The notes under the pieces were generated by a model that searched no databases, was not told where the DNA came from, and saw only the letters and a list, made by a program, of their open reading frames with translations. Made by a program: the position numbers and the translations under genes. This document shows positions 1-6,612 of a DNA stretch of 8,442 nt, piece after piece. This DNA is from Candidatus Aenigmatarchaeota archaeon (GTDB lineage Archaea; Aenigmatarchaeota; Aenigmatarchaeia; QMZP01). The stretch lies in NCBI GenBank assembly GCA_030673725.1, contig DAOVIL010000014.1, positions 1-8,442 on the forward strand. Direction: 5' to 3'. Numbering within the stretch: position 1 is the stretch's first letter; the number at the start of each line of letters is the position of its first letter.

Positions 1-2
1 AG

Positions 3-3000
3 GCGCCTGAGATGTACTACAACATAACCGCTAACAATAGCGCGCTGGTATGGTTCAACATAACCAGCGGCACCACGACAGGGAAGATGTACGTGTGGCC
101 GGATTCGGAGACAGCCGTGGGTGTCACAAAAGCCCAGAATTACCTGTATTACATTAACGTGACGCTCGTCAACACAGGCGTGTTCCCGATGTATTCGCCT
201 GCCATAAGCGTCAACACCCCGACGGGCGTGTACAGCGGCACAATGTCCTGCGGTGCCATAGGGGTCGGATATAACTGCAGCGGCCAGATACAGATGAGCG
301 TCTCCTACTTTGCCTCTCTAGGGAACAATACAGTAGAGGTCAACGCCAGCTGGTACAATGCGGATGCCACTGTCGGCCAGGCAGGCAACCAGAGCATGCT
401 GGATATCCAAAGCAACACCGTGCTGGATATAACAGAGGATGAGGTGAACGGAAGCATAGCCAAGGGTGCCTCCAGGATAGCGGGCAATTTCACAGTGGAC
501 GCCTTCGGGAACAGCCAGCTGCTCACTGTGATGTTCAGCGAGAGCGGGCCCAACGCGAGCAGCATATCGGGCTGGATAACATACATGCCCTCCAGCATAG
601 CAAGCGTGGCGCAGGGCGGGACGCAGCTTGTGCTGATAAACCTGACCATCCCTGACAGCGCTGCAGAGGGTCTTTACACCGCAACGATATACGCCAATGC
701 CACAGGCTCCACCTGCTCGCCTCTGAGCGAGTGCTGGGACAGCTTCACGTTCACGGTTAACGTGACAGAGTATGACTGGGAGGTCTCTCCCACAAGCCTG
801 TACAAGAAGATAGGCATAGGCAGCGGCAACGGGACGATAGGCACGCTGACCGTGCAGAACAACAAGAACACCAACTACACCCTCTATGTCTACATAACAG
901 GCAACGGCACGAATTACACAACAGCTTCTGCCAGCGAGCTTAATGTCACCAACAAGAGCACCGGCACCTTTACGGTCTTCCATAATGACAGCGCAGCCAG
1001 TTACCAGGGGGGCACCTGGGCGGTGAACGTCAGCCTGGTGAACAATGACACTTCCACCACTCCGCCTGTGGTCAATGTGACCGTAACCATTGATATCATA
1101 AACCTCACCATGAACATAACCTCTCCCCTTTCCACCAGCCCGGCCACGTCTGTCAACGTCTCCCATATGCTCAACGTGACGGCAAACGCGACCCTGAACG
1201 GCGTTGAAATGACAAGCGGGGTGGAATGGCTGATAGAGGTGGGGGGCGTCGTCTGTCCCCTGGACTCGTATGGGTTCAACAACACGGACAAACTCTGGTA
1301 CCTCAACTGCACGCTTCCTGAGATACCGAACAACCCCATCAACAACACCCTTTATGTGCAGGCCAACTCCACGGCAGATGACATAATCGTAAGCGACAGG
1401 GAAGCGGATGCTGTCCGGTACATAGATTACACCCCGCCGCAGTTCGGGACAGTGGATGCTGATTCCGTCAACCAGTCAGACAACGTCGCCACAATCTACA
1501 TAAGGGTGAACGTGACCGACAACAACGCCATGGACGAGGTGTGGACGACCGTGTGGGACCCGGCCAACTCCAGCACCACGCTCACGAGCTATTCCCTCTC
1601 AGGGGACGAGTACACCTTCGGCTACTCCAACCCGAACACAATGGGCGACTACAGGGTGACTGTGTATGCGAACGACACCGGTGGGCTGGCCAGCTCGGCC
1701 AGCGGCTGGGCCGAGGTCTTCGTGCCCATAATACTTTACCAGAACACCACAGACCCGTCAGGCAGCAACCTTACCATAACGTATACCTTCTACAGGCCCG
1801 GGACGACCGATGTGGTGCACGCATTCTCCTCGACTGCAGCGGAAGGCTATTACAGCTGGACAGTCTACAAGAGGACGTATGACCTGCTTGTCGAGCTGTC
1901 GGGCCAGAGGATGCTGTTCAAAAGCGTGGACATGAACGTGGCTTCCCTGGCGGATCCCTTCAAGTTCGACTTCTTCCCCAACTATACAGCTTCTGACATA
2001 ACAAGGGTGGACCTTCCAGGCACTGCCGAGAACATCGTGCTGGCGCTGGTGATAGAACCCAACATAACCTTTTCCACGGCTGACATAGAGCTCAACTATT
2101 CCGGAGTGCTCTACGCCGGTGTGGAGGAGGGCGACATGAGGCTCTTCTACTGCACCAACTGGGATTATGCGAACAGGCAGTGTGACGACGGGGAGTTCAG
2201 CCACTTCAATGACAACATAGTGGCTAACCAGAGCAGGAGGACGATGAGCCTCACCACCACGCCCAGCTCAGCTTATGCAATAGCCGAATCCTGCTGGCCC
2301 AACACATGCGGCCAGGCCCCGCCACCGCCCGTAATACCTCCCGCTCCAGGAGCAGCGGGCGGGGGAGGCGGCAGGGTTGAGCTGCCGAAGGAGGCAGTCT
2401 GCGGCAACGGGGTTTGCGAGACAGGCGAGAACATCTACAACTGCCCGGAGGACTGCGGGGAGGTGTTCCCGTTCTCTGTCAGGACAGGCCTGACAGACGT
2501 GGTGATAAACCCCGGGGACCAGAAGGGGTACATGTTTGCTGTGACCAATGAGGTGGACAGGCCGATAACAGCGACCATAACGGTCACAGGAGAGATTTCC
2601 AACTACATAGAGTTCACCAGGTACTCCATGACCCTTGGCATCAACAGGTCTGACGTCCAGAACGTCACTGTGTCTGCCCCGCCAGGGATGGAGCCTGGGA
2701 CCTACACTGGAGTGGTTTCAGTGACAGCTGAGGGCACGACACAGAACATACCGATAACCATGAAGGTGACGCTCGCAGGCCTGGCTGACCTGTCACTGAT
2801 AGTAGACCTGATAACCAAGAGCATCTCCCCTGGGGGGACCCTCAACTATGCTATCAAGCTCAGGAACCTGGGCCTGACACCCACCCTGAACATAACCATG
2901 GTGTACCAGGTGAAGGACGTGGAGACGGGGAGCATATACAAGGAAACGAATGAGACATTGGAGCTCAAGAAGAGCCAGACGCTAAACAAGGCCATGTCGC

Positions 3001-4439
3001 TCGCAGGTGTGGACATGCCACTGGGCAGCTATTACCTGGATGTCTGGGCGTTCTTCGAAGGCAAGTCGGTGGAGGACATAGACACGTTCGATGTTGTGCT
3101 GCCCATCTTCGCAACAACCATCGGCCAGATTATAATCGTTTCTGGGATTATAACAGCTATCCTGGTTATAGGCTACATCGGCAGGAAGAGGTATAAAAAA
3201 TGGAAGCTCGGGAAGTCCAGGTACGTCTTACCTGTCAACTACAGGAAGCTTCCCCAGAAGAGCGAGAGGTCGTTCTGGATAGGGAAGATAGCCGAGACAG
3301 GCAAGATGGCGTATTTCGACCCGAACGACCTGACAACCCACATGATAGCTGCAGGGGCTACGGGCTCTGGCAAGTCTGTCAGCGCGTCTGTCATAGTGGA
3401 GGAGGCACTGGCACATGACGTGCCAGTGATAGTGTTCGACCCGACAGCACAGTGGTCAGGGTTCGTGAAGTCGTGCAAGGACGAGAACCTGCTCAGGTTC
3501 TTCCCGCAGTTCGGCATGGACAGGAGGGCTGTCCATTCCTACAAGGGCATGATATTCGAGGTGACAGACCCCAACCTGAAGATAGAATTCAAGAAGTACA
3601 TGGTGCCTGGGGAGGTTACTGTGTTCACGCTTAACAAGCTCAAGCCAGGGGAGTACGACATAGCGGTCGCCAACATAATAGACTCCATGTTCAAGGTGGG
3701 CTGGGAAGAGGCCACTGAGCTGAAGATGATAGTGGTGTTCGACGAGGTGCACAGGCTGCTTGAGAAGTACGGGGGCAGGGGAGGATATGTGTGGCTGGAG
3801 AAGGCTGCCAGGGAGTTCCGTAAGTGGGGGATAGGCCTGGTCATGTCATCCCAGGTGCTGGCTGACTTCAAGGAAGCCATAGCAGGCAACGTGCTGACCG
3901 AGATACAGCTGAACACCAAATCCATAACCGACATAAAGAAGGTGGAGGAGAAGTACGGCGCCGCATACTCACAGAAGATATCCAGGCAGGCTGTGGGAGT
4001 GGGGATGCTGCAGAACCCCAAGTACAATGACGGCAAGCCCTACTTCGTGCAGTTCAGGCCGACATGGCACAACCCGCACAAGATAACGTTCGAGGAGATG
4101 GAGACGTACAAGGGATTCGCAGCCAGGCTGAAGGTAGTGGAAGAGAGGATAGCCTCCATGAAGAAGGCAGGAAAGGACACCTTCGACATAGAGCTGGAGC
4201 TCAAGCTGGCCAATGACAAGCTGAAGCTCGGGAAGTTCAGGATGGCTGAAATCTATATATCCTCGCTCGAGAAACACTTAAACATAAAGTTCGTTCCCAA
4301 GAAGGCTGCTGAGAAGCCCAAAGAGGAGGAGACAAAAGGGGAGGAGCTGCTTCCCAAGAAGCCCGCGGAGGCGCCGAAAGTGGGAGCAAAACCGGCTAAG
4401 GCGCCAAAGGAAGCGCCTAAGAAAGAGGAGAAGAAATAA
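3..4439 (+). CDS. Sequon-rich surface protein fused through one transmembrane helix to a cytoplasmic HerA/DUF87-type ATPase (5' partial)
   Basis: The frame is open to the left edge and the ATG at 12 has no ribosome site or signal peptide, so the N terminus lies outside the window; residues here are numbered from that ATG. Residues 1 to about 1033 are extracellular: tandem beta-sandwich-like modules with about 47 N-x-S/T sequons by hand count, a carboxypeptidase-regulatory-like stretch (about 572-660), a C714/C724 pair in a CTNWDYANRQC motif, a Pro/Gly linker (about 763-795), a six-residue-spaced cysteine motif (C797, C802, C811, C815), then two Ig-like modules. The membrane helix is about 1034-1057, followed by a basic RKRYKKWK stop-transfer. 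The cytoplasmic part carries Walker A GATGSGKS (1115-1122, Lys1121), a DPTAQW strand (1143-1148), Walker B MIVVFDEVH (1239-1247, Asp1244/Glu1245) and a sensor-like SSQ (Gln1281). A helical hairpin (about 1389-1425) and a Lys/Pro/Glu tail end the protein. ATPase identity is firm; the substrate (DNA or protein) is unknown. It is coupled to the next gene. Confidence 0.9.
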   Translation, partial: APEMYYNITANNSALVWFNITSGTTTGKMYVWPDSETAVGVTKAQNYLYYINVTLVNTGVFPMYSPAISVNTPTGVYSGTMSCGAIGVGYNCSGQIQMSVSYFASLGNNTVEVNASWYNADATVGQAGNQSMLDIQSNTVLDITEDEVNGSIAKGASRIAGNFTVDAFGNSQLLTVMFSESGPNASSISGWITYMPSSIASVAQGGTQLVLINLTIPDSAAEGLYTATIYANATGSTCSPLSECWDSFTFTVNVTEYDWEVSPTSLYKKIGIGSGNGTIGTLTVQNNKNTNYTLYVYITGNGTNYTTASASELNVTNKSTGTFTVFHNDSAASYQGGTWAVNVSLVNNDTSTTPPVVNVTVTIDIINLTMNITSPLSTSPATSVNVSHMLNVTANATLNGVEMTSGVEWLIEVGGVVCPLDSYGFNNTDKLWYLNCTLPEIPNNPINNTLYVQANSTADDIIVSDREADAVRYIDYTPPQFGTVDADSVNQSDNVATIYIRVNVTDNNAMDEVWTTVWDPANSSTTLTSYSLSGDEYTFGYSNPNTMGDYRVTVYANDTGGLASSASGWAEVFVPIILYQNTTDPSGSNLTITYTFYRPGTTDVVHAFSSTAAEGYYSWTVYKRTYDLLVELSGQRMLFKSVDMNVASLADPFKFDFFPNYTASDITRVDLPGTAENIVLALVIEPNITFSTADIELNYSGVLYAGVEEGDMRLFYCTNWDYANRQCDDGEFSHFNDNIVANQSRRTMSLTTTPSSAYAIAESCWPNTCGQAPPPPVIPPAPGAAGGGGGRVELPKEAVCGNGVCETGENIYNCPEDCGEVFPFSVRTGLTDVVINPGDQKGYMFAVTNEVDRPITATITVTGEISNYIEFTRYSMTLGINRSDVQNVTVSAPPGMEPGTYTGVVSVTAEGTTQNIPITMKVTLAGLADLSLIVDLITKSISPGGTLNYAIKLRNLGLTPTLNITMVYQVKDVETGSIYKETNETLELKKSQTLNKAMSLAGVDMPLGSYYLDVWAFFEGKSVEDIDTFDVVLPIFATTIGQIIIVSGIITAILVIGYIGRKRYKKWKLGKSRYVLPVNYRKLPQKSERSFWIGKIAETGKMAYFDPNDLTTHMIAAGATGSGKSVSASVIVEEALAHDVPVIVFDPTAQWSGFVKSCKDENLLRFFPQFGMDRRAVHSYKGMIFEVTDPNLKIEFKKYMVPGEVTVFTLNKLKPGEYDIAVANIIDSMFKVGWEEATELKMIVVFDEVHRLLEKYGGRGGYVWLEKAAREFRKWGIGLVMSSQVLADFKEAIAGNVLTEIQLNTKSITDIKKVEEKYGAAYSQKISRQAVGVGMLQNPKYNDGKPYFVQFRPTWHNPHKITFEEMETYKGFAARLKVVEERIASMKKAGKDTFDIELELKLANDKLKLGKFRMAEIYISSLEKHLNIKFVPKKAAEKPKEEETKGEELLPKKPAEAPKVGAKPAKAPKEAPKKEEKK
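2781..3096 (+). other. Membrane-proximal extracellular domain, first gene
   Basis: About 105 residues directly outside the membrane helix (residues 924-1028). The pattern is hydrophobic strand (LSLIVDLITK), SPGG turn, L.N.G strand, Y.VK strand, ET.ELK strand, M.LGSYYL strand and a final TFDV. The same order appears at 6730-7038 on the other strand. It looks like an Ig-like or NEW3-like beta sandwich, although I cannot name the family with certainty. Confidence 0.6.
3111..3182 (+). other. Single transmembrane helix separating the surface and motor parts of the first gene
   Basis: About 24 uncharged residues (1034-1057: Ala, Thr, Ile, Val, Gly, Leu) are followed at once by a strongly basic stretch, R1058 to K1063, which fits an outside-to-inside orientation. 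By hand count about 47 N-glycosylation sequons lie before it and none after it, which independently supports the ATPase being cytoplasmic. Confidence 0.88.
3240..4110 (+). other. HerA/FtsK-superfamily (DUF87-like) ATPase domain within the first gene
   Basis: The domain opens with the beta-strand FWIGKIAETGKMAYF and a histidine five residues before the P-loop (HMIAAGATGSGKS), the layout of DUF87/HerA proteins. These are hexameric motors that act on DNA ends or in secretion. Walker A, a DP-containing strand, Walker B with catalytic Glu1245 and the downstream Gln1281 are all intact, so the motor should be active. The usual HerA strand ends roughly as DPHGEY; here it reads DPTAQW, which from memory marks an archaeal subgroup. 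I could not place the arginine finger with confidence; the segment EIQLNTKSITDIKKV has Lys where HerA relatives often carry Arg. There is no clear N-terminal HAS-barrel; the membrane helix takes its place. Confidence 0.85.
4425..4430 (+). promoter_or_regulatory. Probable ribosome binding site for the coiled-coil gene
   Basis: GAGGAG lies 11 bases before the ATG at 4442, inside the last codons of the upstream gene, whose TAA ends at 4439. The spacing is slightly long and the local sequence is purine-rich because it encodes Lys and Glu, so this may be partly coincidental. With only two bases between stop and start, translational coupling or re-initiation is likely and the motif need not be strong. 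Confidence 0.45.
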
Positions 4440-4441
4440 TC

Positions 4442-6556
4442 ATGCCAGAAGAGGAGACAGAAACAACAGAACCTCAAGAAAGGGAAGAAGCCTCCCAGGA
4501 AGAGGAGAAGCCCAAGAAGAAGAGGAAGCTGTTCGGATTCTTGAAAAGGGAGAAGAAGGAAGAGCCTGCACCGAAAGAAGGGGAGCCTGAAGAAGAAAAA
4601 CCAGAAGAGAAGGAAGAGCCCAAGAAAGAGGGAAAGAAGCTCGTATGGGGGGAGGGCAAGGTATTCAGGAAGAAGGAAGAGGTCTCCCCAGAAGAGAAGG
4701 ATGTCGCTGGAGAGGAGTATGACCTGCTCAAGAAGATAGACAAGATGCTAGCAGGTGAGACCCCGGAAGAGGCTGGAGTGAAGGAAGCCAAGCCTGCTGA
4801 AGAGCCAAAGAAGGAAGAGGAAGCCATCCCTGAAGAGAAGCCTGCTGAAGCCCCGAAGGAAGGTGAGAAGGAAGAGCCTAAACCCGAAGTGGAAGCGAAA
4901 GCCCCGGAGGAGGCGCCAAAGGAGGGGAAGCCGGCCCCGGCAGAGGGGAAGAAAGAGGAAGAAAAGCCTGCTGAAGCCCCGAAGGAAGGTGAGGAGAAGA
5001 AGGAGCCGGAAGGGGGCAAGCCGAAAAAGAAGAAGGAAGTGACCTACGAGGAGAACGTGATATCTGCAGAGGAGTTCACTAAGATGGAGGCGAAGGAGTC
5101 TAAAGGCGGCCTGCTCGGAAGGTTGAGGGGAAAGAAGGAAGAGGAGGCAATCCCTGAAGCAGAGCCGGCAAGGCCTGGCGCCCCGACCACCACAGACCTG
5201 ATGCTCAGGATAGAGAAAGGGGAGGGAAGGTTCGAGGCTGTCAACACATCAATCGCCAATGTGGGCGAGCGCATATCCCACCTGTCTGAAGAGATAGGGG
5301 AGCTCAGGTCCTCCATAATGGAGAGGGAGAGGTCTTTCAGGAACATACAGACAGAGTTCGCCAAGGTGAAGGACGTGATAGAGAACATAGAGCCCACAAA
5401 GTTCACAAAGTCCCTGGAATCCATGAAGGTAGAGTCCATCAAATCAGAGGCCAAGCTGGAAGGGTTGGACACCAGGCTCATCTCACTCAAGAAGAAGATG
5501 GACGACCTGAAGGAAGTGATGGACAAGGTGCACGGCATAAAGAACCTAATGGCAGTGGCTGAGGCTGTCAGGAAGATACTGGACAAGATGGAAGAGAAGA
5601 AGGCATACATAACCAAGACTGCCAGCAAGTCGGAAAGCATGTTCGTGGAGGTCACCAACAAGCTGAGGGAGTTCGAGGATTACAGGAGGAAGATAGACTC
5701 CAATGCGGAGATGCTGTACGAGCTCATGAGGTCAGTTGACGCGGCTGAGGCGAAGATGGAGAAGGTGTCCACCAAGGAGGCGATGGAGAAGGTGGAGGAG
5801 AGGGCAGAGTTCCTTAAGACAGAGTATGAGGACAGGGTTAACGAGCTGAAGGATATCATTTCAGAGCTTGTCAATGCCATCAGGACAGGCGACATACTGC
5901 TCAAGTCAGGCAAGAAGGTGTTCGCACCCAGGTCTGAGATGGACAGGCTGAAGGACAGGTTCGATGACCTCAGGAAGGCCGGAAGGGTCGGGGTGAGCAC
6001 AGAGGAGCTTGACAAGGTGCACGCAGAGCTCATAGAGCACATAACAGAAAGCATGAGGAAAAGCAGGACGCTGCAAAAGAGGATGGGTGATTTCGAATCA
6101 AACCTGCACAAGGACCTGGTGGAATCCAGGCTGAGCCTCACAAAAGCACTCAAGAGGGCCAACGTGGAGTTCGGGCACGAGCCAGAGAAGAAGCCCAGGA
6201 AGAAGGCGAAGAAAGCAGCCAAGAAGGTAAAGAAGCCGCAAGGGACTGACAGGAGGGTGCTGGAAGAAGCCAAGGAGAAGCTTAAGGAAGAGGTAGAGAA
6301 GGGGAGGAGAAAGGAGATAATGGTGGAGGAGAAGGCCGAGATAAAAGAGGAAAGGAAAAGGCTTGAGAAAGAGGCCAGGAAGATGAAGGCCGCCATGATC
6401 AAGGCACACAAGATGCATCCCATCAGGAAGGCATTGAAGAGGATCAGAAGGAAGAGGCCTCACAAGAAACCCCCAAAGAAGAAGGTCCACAAACCCCGGA
6501 AGAAGACGGTAAAGAAAGGGGCAACCAAGAAGAAGCACAAGAAAAGGAAGAAGTAG
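4442..6556 (+). CDS. Coiled-coil protein with disordered Lys/Glu/Pro N-terminus and histone-H1-like basic tail
   Basis: The start is the ATG two bases after the preceding stop; no earlier in-frame start exists between the genes. Residues 1 to about 250 are low-complexity Lys/Glu/Pro/Ala, broken by two short hydrophobic-basic motifs: KLFGFLKREKK (29-39) and GGLLGRLRGKK (222-232). Residues about 254-575 form a long heptad-rich coiled coil with almost no Pro or Gly. Residues 583-598 are a basic patch, about 600-658 another charged helix, and the last 46 residues contain about 27 Lys/Arg with Pro and Ala, like the tail of histone H1. There is no signal peptide or membrane helix, so it is cytoplasmic. 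The coiled-coil core (ERISHLSEEIGELRS) resembles, from memory, an uncharacterised family of DPANN archaea and more weakly the archaellum accessory FlaC/D proteins; neither match was tested. Function is unknown. A role as partner, scaffold or nucleic-acid adaptor for the adjacent membrane ATPase is inferred from gene coupling. Confidence 0.9.
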   Translation: MPEEETETTEPQEREEASQEEEKPKKKRKLFGFLKREKKEEPAPKEGEPEEEKPEEKEEPKKEGKKLVWGEGKVFRKKEEVSPEEKDVAGEEYDLLKKIDKMLAGETPEEAGVKEAKPAEEPKKEEEAIPEEKPAEAPKEGEKEEPKPEVEAKAPEEAPKEGKPAPAEGKKEEEKPAEAPKEGEEKKEPEGGKPKKKKEVTYEENVISAEEFTKMEAKESKGGLLGRLRGKKEEEAIPEAEPARPGAPTTTDLMLRIEKGEGRFEAVNTSIANVGERISHLSEEIGELRSSIMERERSFRNIQTEFAKVKDVIENIEPTKFTKSLESMKVESIKSEAKLEGLDTRLISLKKKMDDLKEVMDKVHGIKNLMAVAEAVRKILDKMEEKKAYITKTASKSESMFVEVTNKLREFEDYRRKIDSNAEMLYELMRSVDAAEAKMEKVSTKEAMEKVEERAEFLKTEYEDRVNELKDIISELVNAIRTGDILLKSGKKVFAPRSEMDRLKDRFDDLRKAGRVGVSTEELDKVHAELIEHITESMRKSRTLQKRMGDFESNLHKDLVESRLSLTKALKRANVEFGHEPEKKPRKKAKKAAKKVKKPQGTDRRVLEEAKEKLKEEVEKGRRKEIMVEEKAEIKEERKRLEKEARKMKAAMIKAHKMHPIRKALKRIRRKRPHKKPPKKKVHKPRKKTVKKGATKKKHKKRKK
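4838..4867 (+). repeat. Direct repeat, copy 1 (30 bp, encodes KPAEAPKEGE)
   Basis: These 30 bases are identical to 4964-4993, with the offset of 126 bases keeping the reading frame (residues 133-142 and 175-184). A diverged relative follows near 5134-5175 (EEEAIPEAEPARPG compared with EEEAIPEEKPAEAP). This points to recent in-frame duplication in the disordered N-terminal part. Confidence 0.85.
4964..4993 (+). repeat. Direct repeat, copy 2 (30 bp, encodes KPAEAPKEGE)
   Basis: This is an exact copy of 4838-4867. Identity at every third codon position, in a region where synonymous change would be free, suggests the duplication or a conversion event is recent. The bases on both sides of each copy differ. 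Confidence 0.85.
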
Positions 6557-6590
6557 ATTATTCTAATTCTGTTTCCGTGAACGTTTTTTT
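6557..6590 (+). terminator. Archaeal-type T-rich terminator after the plus-strand gene pair
   Basis: Immediately after the TAG at 6554-6556 the coding strand is T-rich and ends in seven T's (6584-6590). Archaeal RNA polymerase stops at such non-template T tracts without needing a hairpin, and I see no clear hairpin. It sits in the 56-base spacer between convergent genes. No equally clear T tract is seen for the opposite gene, whose transcript would run into the pyrimidine-rich antisense of the Lys-rich tail region. Confidence 0.6.
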
Positions 6591-6612
6591 GGATGTATGC
6601 GGAGTAAGGGTT

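Noticed and set aside
12..14. ATG at 12 as the true start of the first gene
   Set aside because: The frame is open upstream to the edge (Ala-Pro-Glu before the Met), no ribosome site or signal peptide is present, and a secreted ectodomain needs one.
318..1166. Minus-strand open frame of 282 codons opposite the surface protein
   Set aside because: Its translation is low-quality (Gly/Arg/Val/Cys-rich, no domain pattern) and lies wholly antisense to a frame with clear sequons and beta modules; it is a by-product of GC-rich codon structure.
3240..4110. Assignment of the ATPase as HerA of the HerA-NurA DNA repair pair, or as CedB or a conjugation VirB4
   Set aside because: There is no NurA-like nuclease next door and no CedA-like polytopic partner in the window. 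Only superfamily membership is supported.
4474..5019. Minus-strand Ser/Phe/Gly-rich open frame
   Set aside because: It is the direct antisense of the Lys/Glu/Pro tract (GAA/GAG/AAG read as Ser/Phe/Leu), so its length reflects purine bias rather than a gene.
5201..6170. Archaellum FlaC/ArlC-type accessory protein
   Set aside because: There is a weak resemblance in the coiled coil (SEEIGELRS), but no archaellin, FlaH/I/J or related gene is nearby, and coiled coils give misleading similarity.
5680..6423. Minus-strand Ser/Leu/Phe-rich frame of 247 codons that looks like a membrane protein
   Set aside because: The hydrophobicity comes from reading AAG/GAG-rich coiled-coil codons backwards; no start context, and it overlaps the well-supported plus-strand gene throughout.
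4442..6556. SMC-like protein
   Set aside because: No Walker A, ABC signature or head domain is present; the charged ends are low-complexity.
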